64,000 bases of DNA from Phycomyces blakesleeanus NRRL 1555(-). Taxonomy: Eukaryota > Mucoromycota > Mucoromycetes > Mucorales > Phycomycetaceae. The notes below the pieces were generated by a model that did no database searches, had not been told where the DNA came from, and worked only from the letters and a program-made list of their open reading frames with translations. Below, in pieces: positions 1 through 11,670 of the stretch. Numbering within the stretch: position 1 is the first letter of the stretch; every line of letters starts with the position of its first letter. Both the position numbers and the translations under genes were made by a program. Location of the stretch: positions 421,378 to 485,377 of the forward strand of contig NW_017265160.1 in assembly GCF_001638985.1 (NCBI RefSeq). The letters are read 5' to 3'.

Positions 1-356
1 CAGCATTTTCTCACCTCACAATCTTTATCTTGTACATTAACATTTTTCTCTATTCCTTTCAATTCTTTTGATTCTTTATTATTATTATTATTTTGCTGGT
101 TCAAATGGATCGTCCTGCAGTTCCACTATAGGGAGGGAACAGTGAAGAAACAAAGTATAAAGAAGAAGAAGAAGAAGAAGAAAAGTGATTGTAAATTAAT
201 GTGATTAAGGAGTTAAAAAATACAAATATACACAAATTTGTGAGCTAGTTTATATATATATATATATATTATATGGGGGAATATAAGTATAAAAAGAAAG
301 AAAGATGTGAGTGAGTAAGATTGAGAAATATATATATCTCACACATATTATAGACG

Positions 357-527
357 ATGATAATTGTGCGCCAAATTGAAATAAATAGTAGAGATAAAAT
401 GGCTCAGGATGTAGCCTTGGATTTACACAAGAAAACCTTTTGTTATCAAGACAGTTATAAAGCTTTGAAAGGCTTTCATAGATTTAGACAAACGAGTAGT
501 GAATACTTGAAATTGGTAGCAGTATAA
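357..527 (+). CDS. small ORF of 56 codons, unknown
   Basis: An ATG-to-TAA ORF encoding a basic 56-residue peptide (starts MIIVRQIEIN, ends KLVAV). It is free of low-complexity sequence, unlike its surroundings, so it may be a real small gene or a scrap of a decayed element. No family was recognised, there is no clear promoter, and no neighbouring gene lies within 3 kb. Confidence 0.2.
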   Translation: MIIVRQIEINSRDKMAQDVALDLHKKTFCYQDSYKALKGFHRFRQTSSEYLKLVAV

Positions 528-1639
528 AACATATAAGAAACTTTAGAAAGAAGTATTATCATAAATTAAAGTATGAAATCAAGTAAAAGAAACTAAGCAA
601 CAAGTTCAATTTTTAAATGGATCATTTTCGTTTATGTTTTAGTATCAAATCTTTATAAGAATAAAATATTCAAATATACTTAGCGAATATTTTTTTTTCT
701 TTCTTTGCATAGTATGGTTATTGTCTATTAAACTGTCTCAATGGGGATGCTGGTCTACCTCATAATTATATTTTACTTGTAAAAAGTGGTACTTGTGATT
801 ATTTACACACACACAGAGAGAGATAAAGAGATGTAGATGAAAACCTAAATTTACATTTGTGTGTGCATTTGTGTTTGCTTGCCTTATGGCCAGAATGTAA
901 TATTGCACAAATTTAGGTAGACTATGTGTAAATGGTTTTTACCCCAAGTTGAATTATTATTATTCTTTTAGTCTCATCTCATGTAGGGGATACTTCACGT
1001 GACATGACTTTTTTTTTGTGTATATTTTGATGAAAGGGTTCCAGGATTCTTAATTCATATTACTGGTCGTTTTAACACATGAAAATGTATTCATGACATT
1101 TTGTGTGCCTGGCTTTATTACATAAAGGTTTTTCTTGTTTATTCTGATGAGTAACCGTATATGAAAGTTAATCAGTGATTGAAATTGAAAAACAACAACA
1201 ACAAAAAAATAAGGAAAGAAAGCAAGAGAGAAGGAGGGGTGCAAATTAACTCCACTGATGTGATTGAAAATAATACTAGATCTTGATGGTGGAACACTAA
1301 TAAAGTTAGATAAGAAAAATATACACACCAAAATATAAAAGCATATAACCCAGTAGTGCTTTTCTCACGCCAGAAAATGATGTAAAAAGAACTAACCTTC
1401 CTGTCTGGACAAAATAAGAAAAGTCTTTTTTTTTTTTGAAAATATATTTTATGTATCTGAAAGAAAGAAAGAGATGGAATAAAATACTTCTTTACAAGCC
1501 AGAATATACTTCCTTTACTTGACTTATTTGGATATAGAGTTGATCTTCTGTACTTTTATATCTAGTTTTCTATTGTCAATAGTATTATCATAATAAACAA
1601 GAGAATCTTGATTTTATACAGATCGTTAAATAATAGTAG

Positions 1640-2108
1640 TAATAATAATAAGGAGATCATATCTTCTCCATCTTGACTGAGTTCTATTTTGATAGATGCT
1701 TTTATAGGCAACCCGTCATGTCTACCAACTGCATGTAACCCAGTTGCACTACGCCAAGCCTGGTTTGCAGCTTTTGTGAAATATATTATACACACACACA
1801 CACACACTACACCCAAAATAAAGTATATATAATTATATATTAAGACTAACGCCTGTCATTTTTTTTTGTAACTTAAAATAAAATTATAACCCACACCATG
1901 TATTTATCTATCAATCAATCTATCTATCTATAAGTACTATTATCATTATTATGAGCATATAAGAAACTAGAGCAGTAGGTGGCCAAGTATCAGTCTGAAC
2001 GTTCGTTTGATAATAGCCAGTAAAAAGGGCAGTCTTTCCCCCATGCTGTATAATTTTTTCTTTATCGTACTGAGCTGCTCTACAAATTCTCGTGTTGCCC
2101 CGTGCCAT
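1640..2108 (-). pseudogene. possible gene fragments on the minus strand
   Basis: Two minus-strand stretches read like normal protein rather than AT-rich noise. One starts at an ATG at 2108 (MARGNTRICRAAQYD, then IIQHGGKTALFTGYY). The other, about 1640-1770, reads NQAWRSATGLHAVGRHDG then LPIKASIKIEL. They could be two exons of one gene or a relic of a mobile element. No clean splice pair joins them, the frames close quickly on either side, and no family was recognised. Confidence 0.25.
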
Positions 2109-3248
2109 CTATGAACTGGGAATTTTTTTTTTGTTTTCTCATTATATAATCAATAACGGCAGAAACAACGTAAATACCTTGATAAAAATAAATATTTTTT
2201 TCTTGTAAAAGTTCAAGGCAACCTTAATCAAGCTATAGGCTTCTCTCTCTCTCTTTTTATATTATATAAATATATCACCGGATAAAAATCTGACTGATCG
2301 TTTATGTTAAACTTTATATTTGATTTGGCCGTGGTCAATATCGCATTCAAAGTTAAAGTTGTAGATAGTTTTTCTTTGTATATTTAGGATATTGTTCGCC
2401 CACCATAAATGAATTTATTTTTTAGGGTTTCTTATCAGACAAGAGAAGATAGACTCAAAGTATACTCACCTTAATTTACTTTCACTTGATCATCAATTCA
2501 AGGTACAGTTTTTAGATTGTTAGAAGAATATGGTCTAGGAAAGCATTATAGTCTTTTATTCTATGGAACATAAAGGGTTGATTTGATTGGGTACGCTGAT
2601 TTTGATCGCTTTGATCTGTCCACACCAATTAGACTCTTACTATTATTATTTTTATTGTAATGTATATGAAATTTGTTTGAAAAGTTTTAATAGTTAGATA
2701 TATATAAATGTAAAGGAAACCCAAAGATCTGGTTTCAAAACAGTTCAATTAATGTCATCTAAACTTTCATCCTTTTTTGTATTTATATTTTGGAATCAAG
2801 CAAATCTGTTTTAATGGGTTTGAAACAAACATATAATTTTTTTTTATAATAGTAGTAATATAATAATAATGGCTATCTTTATTTATTTTTTGCTTCTTTA
2901 GTAAAAAAAAAAAATAATATTAAAATATATACAAGCGTGTCGGAGGTCTCCATCTTTTTAGAATACTTGTAATAAAAAATAAATAAAAACTCTTTTTTAA
3001 GCCATTTTTTACTCACCAAACTCCACTCCACTCCATTCCACACCCCACACACGTACACGTACATGTAAACGCGTATATATATATATATATAATATAATAA
3101 AGAGATAAAGGTCTACAAATATATACTTGTTGTGCTTTGGGGGGAGGAGGTTTACAGTATAGATAAAGATGAAAAAAAAAATTAAAAGATTATGATGTTG
3201 TGGGTGAGAGCGGAGATAGTATATGTATATGACAGTTAGAGTATTAGA

Positions 3249-3336
3249 CCAATCAGAGCTGAGACATAGATTGATTGGTGCGGTTATGGCTAAAGATGAA
3301 TAATAGTGTCATGTGTGAACTGATGAACCAACCAAT
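3249..3336 (+). promoter_or_regulatory. CCAAT boxes upstream of the bZIP gene
   Basis: CCAAT pentamers occur at 3249-3253 and 3332-3336 on the plus strand, with an inverted copy (attgg) at 3274-3278. They lie about 160-250 bp upstream of the first candidate uORF of the bZIP gene. CCAAT boxes bind the HAP/NF-Y complex in fungi; use here is inferred from position only. Confidence 0.3.
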
Positions 3337-3498
3337 CATGACACAAATGGTGTCATTATCGAATATAAAGTCTTGTGTTCTTATTCCACCCCCCTCTTCT
3401 TGTTCTTCTTCTTGTTTTTATATATCTTCTTTGAACCCCCCCTTTTTTATTTTTTTATTTTTTTCTTTGGTTAACGTCCATTTTTTTATACTTCCAAG

Positions 3499-3519
3499 AT
3501 GTTGGCCATTATTTTCTAA
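3499..3519 (+). promoter_or_regulatory. upstream ORF 1 of the bZIP gene, 6 codons
   Basis: ATG followed by five codons and TAA (MLAIIF) in the probable 5' leader. It is the first of two short ORFs before the main start at 3899. A very short first uORF followed by a longer second one is the arrangement known for cpc-1/cpcA genes. Whether the transcript begins upstream of this ATG cannot be seen. Confidence 0.4.
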
Positions 3520-3597
3520 TCGTTTTACCCTCAAAAAGTCTTAATATCGTATTGTTGAACCTCGTTTATCAATCTCTTAGTGTCAATCTCAATATCC

Positions 3598-3756
3598 ATG
3601 TCTTTCTCAACCTTTGAATTTGTGTCTCGCAAACACCTCTCCTGCTCAAACGACTCCATGCTCGGTCCACCTTTCTTCTCATACACCACAGACAAGCCTT
3701 CCACCTGCACCCGTAAAAAAACAATCCAGAACGACAACAATTATTATCAACAGTAA
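3598..3756 (+). promoter_or_regulatory. upstream ORF 2 of the bZIP gene, 52 codons
   Basis: ATG at 3598 opens a 52-codon ORF (MSFSTFEFVSRK...) ending in TAA at 3754-3756, out of frame with the main ORF. The following 142 nt to the main start contain no ATG and are rich in A and C, as expected for a leader that must be scanned after reinitiation. This matches the inhibitory second uORF of fungal cpc-1/cpcA/GCN4 leaders. Confidence 0.55.
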
Positions 3757-3898
3757 TATCAACAAAATCCAGAACAAAATTATTACAAGAACAAGAACAA
3801 GAACAAACAAAAATCTCCAACAGAATCAAATTTCCCCCAAAAAAAAACAAACCAAAAAAACAAACAAACCAACAAGAACAAAAGAATATTATTAAGAG

Positions 3899-4702
3899 AT
3901 GACCTATCAACAACTCTTTGCCCTGAGCGCTGCGCTCACTCAACCAAATGACATTTCTGATGGTCTGCGTATCCTTGCTGATGCCTTCCCAGATCAGTCC
4001 CAACTACCATTCCCAACTTCAGTTGACGAGTGGCTGGCAGATGATCTCTGTCACTCTGGCCTCCTGGCCATGCCACCAATCGACCCTCTCAGTATCTTTA
4101 AACAGCAGCAACCAATTCACCACCAGCACCAACAACAACAGCAGCAGCAGCAGCAGCAGATGTGTTCAAACACTTCTCAGCATGATCTTCAGCAAGCATT
4201 GCAACAGCTCTTACCTGTCTCGCCACCTCTTACGGCCAGCCCTCCAAACCTGGACCGCTCTCTTGAATCACCAGAACACCAGCTTAGGGTCCCTCTCTTC
4301 CCAGAGATCCCTCGCCAGCGTGTCCTGATGCCCAAGACCAGCACCAATTGTCCTCGGACGATTGCACCGAGACCGTCGACAATGCCTGTCACTGTCGAGT
4401 CCAAGAAGCGGTCGGTCGATGATATGAATAACAACAAGGACGGCGACGACATTGCTGTCAAGCGCCAGAAGAACACCGATGCTGCCCGCCGCTCAAGACT
4501 TAAGAAGCTCAAGCGTATGGAGTGTCTGGAAGAACGTGTAAGCGAGCTCGAAACTGACAATACTCGTCTCACAACCCGCATTGCTGTATTGGAGTCTGAA
4601 AAGTCAGGTCTGGAATCTAAGGATAGAGGTCTCGAAGAGAGAGTCCGTATTCTCGAACAGCAGCTGGCAGAAGCACATAGAGCATTGACAAACAATCGCT
4701 AA
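3899..4702 (+). CDS. bZIP transcription factor, Gcn4/CpcA type
   Basis: A single-exon gene of 267 aa. The C-terminal bZIP is clear: basic region at residues 188-207 (VKRQKNTDAARRSRLKKLKR), which carries the N-x-x-AA-x-x-SR signature of Gcn4, then a zipper with leucines at 210, 217, 224, 231, 238, 245 and 252. Seven heptads make it longer than the yeast Gcn4 zipper. The N-terminal half has an acidic/hydrophobic patch (DEWLADDL, 43-50) that could activate transcription and a poly-Gln run (76-87). Gcn4/CpcA factors switch on amino-acid biosynthesis genes under starvation and bind TGACTC-type sites. The two uORFs upstream (3499 and 3598) suggest translational control through eIF2 phosphorylation. 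The start at 3899 is the first ATG after a 142-nt ATG-free leader. Family is secure; the Gcn4 assignment rests on the basic region and the uORFs. Confidence 0.88.
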   Translation: MTYQQLFALSAALTQPNDISDGLRILADAFPDQSQLPFPTSVDEWLADDLCHSGLLAMPPIDPLSIFKQQQPIHHQHQQQQQQQQQQMCSNTSQHDLQQALQQLLPVSPPLTASPPNLDRSLESPEHQLRVPLFPEIPRQRVLMPKTSTNCPRTIAPRPSTMPVTVESKKRSVDDMNNNKDGDDIAVKRQKNTDAARRSRLKKLKRMECLEERVSELETDNTRLTTRIAVLESEKSGLESKDRGLEERVRILEQQLAEAHRALTNNR

Positions 4703-5758
4703 AAAAATTATTATTATTATTTTTCTTATCCTTATCTTTATATCTTTATCTGTTTTTTTTTTTTTGCTATTTTGTTTTTCTCTTGTAATTTTTTTTTCTA
4801 AAAAAAAAAAAAAAAGATAATAATACAAAATACACTCAAATAAATGAATATTACTACTATCAACTCAAAACGATTCAACAACATTATATACAGTATGTAT
4901 AGTAAATTAATGGCAATAATGATGGTAAAACAAGATTTTATATTATAAAATTATATTAATATAAATCTTAAAATACAGTGTCAAAAAAAATAAGAAAAAA
5001 AAAAAAAGGTAAAAGGTAGTAAAAAAGGAAAGGTAGTCAAGAAAAAGAAAAGGAAGTGAAGAGACTGTGATAAAATGTTGGGGAAAGTGGAAATTTGGAT
5101 TTGGTGATGACCTTGGTGATGGGCCAGAATATGTACATAATATAGGAAAATGAGAAGGAATGGGACTATATAAAGTGTGTTTGTGGAAGGGATTTAGGCA
5201 GGAATATAATAATAAAAGGGCATGGATAATAAAGGAATAAAAAATAGTGCGTGGTGTAGTGAAGTGTAGTATAAAGAGAGAGAGAGAGAGAGAGGTGTGT
5301 GGTGTGCATGTGTAGTGTGTAGTGTGTAGTGTGTAGTGGGTGGTGTATATGCGTCTAAGCGTAAATGATTGTGTCTAGGTTTTTCTTTCTTTCTTATCTT
5401 GGAGTCAAAATGATTCCAAAAGAAGAAAAGGAAGAAAAACATATACGCATGCGTCATATACATATGGACATATAGAACATATGAGCGGACGGCCGGGCAG
5501 ACGGACAGGCGGACGGACGTAATGTACACCACACAAGACACAGAACATGAATGAGATAATATGGGATGGGATGGAATGTGGTGTAGTGTAGTATAGTGTA
5601 GTATAGTGTAGTGTGGTGTAGTGTGGTGTAGTGTGGTGTGGTGCAGTGGATAAAAGAAGCACAACACAAAGCAATAGGCTATCCATGTGAGTGACGTATA
5701 AAATATATATAGAGAGAGAGAATATAAACCAATAGATAGATATGTGGGACAGCTGGTA
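4703..5758. repeat. intergenic, low complexity with a GTGTAGT minisatellite
   Basis: No gene seen. It holds A/T homopolymers near 4755-4815, a GA tract at about 5275-5294, and two runs of degenerate GTGTAGT/GTGTAGTATA repeats (about 5305-5340 and 5576-5646). Long apparent reading frames here are repeat artefacts. Confidence 0.6.
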
Positions 5759-7966
5759 CTAGTCAATGTAACCTTCGACAAAGTCATTGATTGACTCCCA
5801 GGTCATATCTGCCAGATGGTGGTGCTCATCGGCTTCAGAAGCAGGGCTTGGTGTAGCAGAGGCTGAAAATGTGGCTTTGCGGGGAGTTGGCGGGTTGGAG
5901 ATGGTGTCGGCAGAGTTCATAGGTGGTTTTTGGCCATAGCAGACAAACCAATTGAGATGGGACTGGTACTTTTTACATTCGCGCATAGCATGCTGGATCA
6001 CTTCGTTTGACAGCACGTCTTCGTTGTCCGGGTCGGAGGATCGGGCCGCTTCTTTGATCCGAGGATTCAGCGACTGGAAAAAGGTCTCTAAGTTCTGAGC
6101 ATGGACGTCGCCCAGCTGACCACCCCACCCGAGCGGAATTGTGATCCGTCGCTGGTGCACATCGACAAACCCATTGTTGCCTGGTTGAGTCATAAGGAAG
6201 GTGGAGATGTGGTGGCTTTTGTAGAGCTCAATGCCTTGGGACATCATTGTCTTGCGAACTATAATGATCATTAAGTAAAAGAAAAATATTTATTTTTTGG
6301 TTGCTTACCCTTTTGATTCAAAAGAGAATCACACACAGGTCCAGGTCTTTCAATACGATATTCAGTATCCTTGAGTTCATAGTAGCCACCTGGCTTCAGG
6401 ACACGCGTGATCTCGGCCAAAAGGTTCATAAATTGGGCGTGGGTTAAGGTGAAAAGCAATAGGCTCATGTGTACATAATCAAAGGAGTTGTCGGCATAAG
6501 GAAGTCCCTTGAGGAAGTTGTGCTGGCAAAAATGAGAGTTTGATGGTTTGATGGCAGTTGGGAACATAGTGCGTACATCAGTGCCATAGAATTCTAAGTT
6601 CAATTAATAATATGTAAGAATTACAGTGATTTTATGTAATTTAAGTTTATTCTATTTCTTACCTGCATGTGGAAAATCTGTAGCCATTTCAAGAACCCTA
6701 AAAAGACGAAAAAGAATAACATAAAATAGATTGTGAGTGGGACAAGTAAATGTGAGGCATCAATAAGACAGGGCATGAGGTGCGGATAGAAAAGAATAAA
6801 GAAATAGTAATAATAGCAAAAAATAGAAGCACAAAAATAATACTTTATAACGTATACATAAAAAAATATCTCACCATGTGCCTGGGCCACAGCCAATGTC
6901 GAGCACGCGAGGTGGTGTCTTGTCCTCCAGGCGTCGGTCGCGCAACGTATCAGCAATGGGTGCTCCAAAGTTACCACTGAAAGCATATCGTAGTAAAAAG
7001 TGCTAACAAAAATAAATCAAAATAAAATAAAATAAATTAAATTAAATTAAATTAAATTAAATTAAATTAAATACATATACATATATATATAAATGTATTT
7101 CAATAAATTATAATTATTATATGATAATGGCAATGATAATTGTCGTTTCTATGGTTATTCTTATTCATATTTTGATCTATAATTCTTAATTCTTTATTAT
7201 ACTATATATTACTATTATATAGTATTTATATGTATATACAAAATCCCAAAAAAAAATCCAAAAAAATCCAAAAAATCAGTCGATTATTTCGGGTTTCCTT
7301 TTTTGGAGTTTCAGAAGAAGAATTGTCACATTCGCACAAATTACTGTGCTGTGTAAGAAAAAAAAAAGTATATATATATAAAAAAAGGAAAGGCAAAATA
7401 GTGACAAGAGTAGAGAAAAGCAAGAAATAATAAGATATTTCTAATTAAAGAAATACGAAAAGAAAAGCAAAAAAAAAAAAAAAAACTAATAAAATACTAA
7501 CCAAAATTACTAGCCGATCGGCTTCATCATCGTCACAAGGAAGGTAAAAGTGTGTACCTGGGGTGACAAGGTAACGTCTACCGTCAACGACCTCAAAGAT
7601 AAGATCAGACGTACTGTTGTTGTTACTGTCTGCACACTCTAGTAATGGTGAGACAAGTGTGGATGTTTCGGATAAACCGGATGAAGAACGTGTAGTTTGA
7701 GGTACTGGTTGATTTTGTTGATTTGGTAAGGGCGGTAAGGGTGGAATTGATGATCTTGCGTCATTTTTGGACGAAAGCGTGCTGCTGCTGCTCACAGCCA
7801 AAGATGGCGTTCTACTCTTCTTTCGGTTGGCGTTCTTTCCAAGTGGAGTTCCCTCAAAAAAACTAATGAATCCCGGGTTTTGCGAAATGCGGCGTCGGAC
7901 ATTTGGTGAAAGAGTAGAGCTGACTGCGTCTGGAACTTGAGTGTGCTGAGAAGAGGAGTTTCCCAT
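5759..7966 (-). CDS. SAM-dependent methyltransferase, UMTA/LaeA-like, with N-myristoylation motif
   Basis: Five exons (7966-7502, 7002-6875, 6697-6663, 6593-6309, 6258-5759) join in frame to 470 aa. The protein begins MGNSSSQ, a good N-myristoylation signal (Gly2, Ser6), followed by a Ser/Pro-rich tail. The methyltransferase core starts near residue 145 (DEADRLVIL|HFLLRYAF); motif I is VLDIGCGPGTW, split by intron 2, then EFYGTDVR, NFLKGLPYADNSFDYVHM and the helix EITRVLKPGGYYELKD. This is the layout of the class I methyltransferases found in many copies in Mucorales, distantly similar to LaeA. The substrate is unknown. The C-terminal ~40 residues are Ser/Pro-rich and acidic. All five exon junctions have consensus GT-AG sites; exon 3 is only 35 nt. 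Myristoylation, and so a membrane location, is inferred from the motif only. Confidence 0.85.
7021..7496 (-). repeat. AT-rich first intron of the methyltransferase gene
   Basis: This approximately 500-nt intron is far longer than the others nearby. It carries a tandem ATTAA repeat (about 7034-7068) and an AT run. No coding sequence is seen in it. Confidence 0.5.
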
Positions 7967-8667
7967 TGCAAACCGACAGTATAATATATATATTTATATA
8001 TATAATGGAAGTGAAAGTAGGAAGTGGTAGCAAAATATAAATATAAGTATAAATATATATTTAAATATATATATAAATATATAAAATATTCGTGTATATT
8101 ATAATGTGAATGTATAGATGTGTGTAGTGTATATTGTATAGTGTATAGTGTATGTGTTTGTGTTTGTGCGTTGTATGATGATTAGTGCGAGATGTCTAGG
8201 GTGAATTGTTGGTGTTGTAAAAAAAGTTGTGTCCAAAGCATAAGCGTAGGCGTTGTTCTATTTGCGGTTTTTTTTTGCACAGCTCAGGATTGACAAAGAG
8301 GAAGAAGAAAGAAAAGAAAAGAAAAGTAATGTGCAATAAGAATAATAATATATATGTAAAAATATATAATATATATATATATCGATGGACCATCATCTAT
8401 TTCAAGACAAGGCCAATCAAACACTATTGAATAACCCTTTCTGCTTCAGCTCATCTGTGCTTCCATCAAATATAAATAATAATAGTAATATAAATAAATA
8501 AATAGAAAGGAAAACAAGTGAGGCACGTCGCCTGTTCAATAACACATGCGCCCGAGTTGCAAAAGAGAGCAAAATAAGAAGAAGAAATAAATAAACGTAA
8601 ATTATGTATACAATTTACTCATCTTACATTCTATAATATGTCTTTAGTATATGTTTCATTTATTTAT
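7967..8667. other. intergenic, AT-rich
   Basis: This spacer lies between the start of the methyltransferase gene and the end of the hydrolase gene, both on the minus strand. It contains AT microsatellites (about 7984-8085, 8340-8385) and GTATAGTGT-like repeats near 8120-8150. No gene was seen. Confidence 0.5.
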
Positions 8668-10971
8668 TTATTGTTTCCAATGGGCTGTCTCGGCAATGGC
8701 TTCATAGCAGTAGTCATAGTAACCAACTAGTAGATGAGTAGATAATTAAGAATGAATATCAAGATGTAAAAAATTTAACCATTGATCAACATATAACATA
8801 TAATTCAATATACCATTATTGTGATCTGCGTGATGCAATTTCACCAACCGAGCGTTAGGGTTACGCTCCAGACTGGTGTACACAGTGGCCTCGTTGGGTA
8901 TCGTCTGTTGCTTGACCATCCGATCATTTTCGAGCCAATGTTTCGTGAATGGCGCGGGCGCATCGGAACCGTAGATGGCACGATGAAAGAGTTGGTGTGA
9001 GTTGTGTCCAGGAATTTCAATATCCGATCCTCCGTATACAATTAAGACGGGGCAGTCGATATGCTTTTAGTCATATAATTGAGTGACAGGGTCGATCAAA
9101 AAAAGAAAGAAATACACATACAGTGAGACGGTAAATATCAATGAACAAAAAAGATAAAGTTTTTTCTTTTTCTTCTTTCCTTTTCTTCTATATTTTGGCT
9201 GAACTTACCTGGATCCGTGAAATAGAATCAAATGTGTGAACCAATTTTGATAAAACCCAATCTGTCAAATAATTATATAATTATAATTATAATTATAAAA
9301 ATAAATAGATTATAAGAATAAGCACATGAATAAAATCACAAATTATATGTATATATATATTTTTTTATAAATATAGTTATTTATACACACTCCCTCATAC
9401 TCACTCACTGAGTAAGTAACTAGGCAACTAACAAAGTAACTAGGCAACTAACAAAGTAACTAGGCAACTAACTCACACCACCATACGTAATACTACTGAT
9501 ACTAATGCTATTACTATTACTATTATCTATTTTTAATATATATATATATTATATAATACACCCTCTTTCTATTACTTACTTTGTAATTGTGGGACATAGT
9601 TGAGGGGCCCCAGGATTGGAAATATCTCCAACATACGATACTCAAAAATCAAATTGGGAAGCGAACTATAGGCTGCCTTGAGGATCAATGCTTGAGGTGG
9701 AGTTCCTATATATAATGTATACATATTTATTAGGTAGACGATTTGTAAGATGAATTATTTTTTATTGAATTTATTTCTGTATATATTTGTGTGTGCAAAT
9801 GTTTTTTGATTTTTGATTTTTGATTTTTGATTACCTGCTTTTGTCATGTCGTACGCCAAAGTTGTAGCAACTCCCGTACCTTTTTTTTTTGAATTTTGAT
9901 GGATTAATTAAGGTTATCCATGGCAATATTCTACCCATTCAGCAGAATCCCACACTCTTAATATATATATATATATATCTCACCGAGAGAATGGCCGATG
10001 AGTGTAATTCGGCCATGTGGGACTAAACAATCAAAATAAGAAAGAACAGTATTCATATTCAATTAAAATGGTATATTTTTCTTTTTGTTATTATTTATCG
10101 ATTATACTCTATTATATTTCATATGTAAAACGATAATAAAATTAATAATTATTATGATTTACCATTTCTTTGAACAAGCCAGTCTATGGTGGCTTTAGCG
10201 TCCGAGCGTAATCCTTCTTCAGAAGGAACTCCATCTAGCGTGACATTCAATAAATCACAATCATTATTATTATTATTATTATTATAGCTTTTGTTAGTAT
10301 TTTAGTATTTTAGTATTTTAGTATTCTAGTCTAATATACATAATCTTATTTTGTCACTGTAAGCGTTCTTTAGAAATAAGGTGTTCTGGCTTTTCTTAGT
10401 GCCAAAAAGCTTACCCGAGTCACCAAATCCGCGGTAGTCAATGGTTACCAGATTCACCAGGCCAAATCGGTTGGTCAAGGCCTGGAAAAAGTTTATATGG
10501 TGCATGTGCAAATAAAAGTATTATTGTACATCCCAACAAAACCAACCATATCGAACCGAATCAAGCCAAATCAAATCAATGAATTGGAGAAATCGGTATA
10601 GATATTACAGATATAGATGCAGATAGATAAAGAAAGAGTTTATTCATTAATTATTTACAACAGCAACAATAATATCTTGGTTAGTTGAATGTAGTACACA
10701 CACACACATATATATATATAAAGACAGATAGCCAGGCAGTCAAATATATACACACATCTTTAAATTGTGGTAGACCACAAAGATTTTTTTCCCTTTACCT
10801 TGTACAGATCGACTCTCCATGGTGCGGCTCGATTCATTGCGTTACCATGCAAATAGACAACCGTCGAGTAACTTGGATCAGCCAACGCGTCATCGTAAAT
10901 TGTATCAGTAACGTTCTGGTACCGGATGTCCTGACGCCGGTAATAATCGGAGGGAAGAATATGCCATGCAC

Positions 10972-11012
<41 letters not shown>

Positions 11013-11670
11013 GTGTATGTGTGTATGTGTGTTGTTCATTGTATTGTATTGTATTGCATTGTCATTATTATTATTTTAAGAATAAGAAAAAAAATGAACA
11101 CACACGCACACAAATATACATACAAAAAACGTACGTTTGTTAATGATCCCTTCGTTATTCTTACTGTAATTTTTTTTTGACTCGTGAAAGATTGAACGCG
11201 TGCAAGCAAACAATAAACATCTGACCCTTTGCGCACGCTCTCCCCCACACCCATTAACACCCACACACCCACACACCCATGCGCATGGTCATGGTTATAG
11301 TCATGGTCATGGACACCCGATAAACCAATAATTATATATATATAAGTATATAATTCAAGCGCACTTACCAAGCGTCACATTATCGGATGTCTTGATACGT
11401 ACATTACGAACTTGGTTGTCTAGACAGAAAGTAATATATATAAAAGTAAATAAATTATTATTTTTCGGGAATTCGGTGTAACAGCCAAGAAACGACGTGA
11501 TTATTATTTTGCAACGTATTCACAGCCTTTTTTTTTTGTTATGTGTTGTACATGGTATTATTCTGCCATGTTCTGTTACTTACGCCCAAACCCATAGTAT
11601 TCTGGTAGAGAAAACTTTGGTCGAAAAGGAAATTGAACCCAATTACAATATATTATCCTACCCACAAACA
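8668..11670 (-). CDS. ABHD12-like alpha/beta hydrolase (serine lipase), 5' end uncertain
   Basis: Eleven minus-strand exons join in frame: about 11670-11584, 11419-11369, 10971-10799, 10481-10415, 10234-10163, 10022-9984, 9879-9835, 9705-9580, 9261-9209, 9063-8814, 8726-8668. Landmarks in order are PEYYGFGHNQVRN, LGAWHILPSDYY (hallmark of the ABHD12 family), the oxyanion segment VVYLHGNA, DYRGFGDSDG, nucleophile elbow GHSLG, acid residue region YGGSDIEIPGHNS and catalytic His in KLHHADHNN. ABHD12 enzymes hydrolyse lysophospholipids or monoacylglycerols at a membrane. Members usually start with a membrane anchor; a hydrophobic stretch is present around 11650-11680 but the initiating ATG and any first exon could not be fixed, and a further exon near 11820-11860 is possible. 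The last exon encodes only 18 residues plus the stop. Confidence 0.82.
9414..9473. repeat. three copies of a 20-bp tandem repeat in a hydrolase intron
   Basis: The unit aagtaactaggcaactaaca occurs three times back to back with no spacers, inside an intron of the ABHD12-like gene. It is a short minisatellite. Confidence 0.85.
10975..11008. repeat. TA dinucleotide microsatellite
   Basis: A long uninterrupted TA run directly adjoins the 3' splice site of the ABHD12-like exon ending at 10971, so that intron's acceptor is preceded by TA repeats rather than a pyrimidine tract. Confidence 0.8.

Larger units (their letters stand above)
1..3240. other. gene-poor AT-rich region
   Basis: Mostly AT-rich sequence with homopolymer runs and microsatellites (AT, CA and GATA-type near 1905-1932). 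Apart from the small ORF at 357 and the fragments at 1640-2108, no gene is supported. A MITE-end-like motif (tgatctgtccacaccaatt) lies at 2612-2630 and recurs elsewhere in the window. Confidence 0.5.

Noticed and set aside
4189..4695. Long minus-strand ORF of 168 codons
   Set aside because: It is the antisense of the bZIP gene, Ser/Arg-rich from the reverse reading of its biased codons.
5194..5787. Minus-strand ORFs of 71-197 codons rich in His, Thr and Tyr
   Set aside because: They are translations of the GTGTAGT minisatellite and overlap the methyltransferase 3' end; no family features.
9414..9473. CRISPR-like array
   Set aside because: Three head-to-tail 20-bp units with no spacers, inside an intron of a eukaryotic gene: a minisatellite.
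10685..11143. Plus-strand ORF of 152 codons
   Set aside because: Antisense of an ABHD12-like exon extended through TA and GT repeats.
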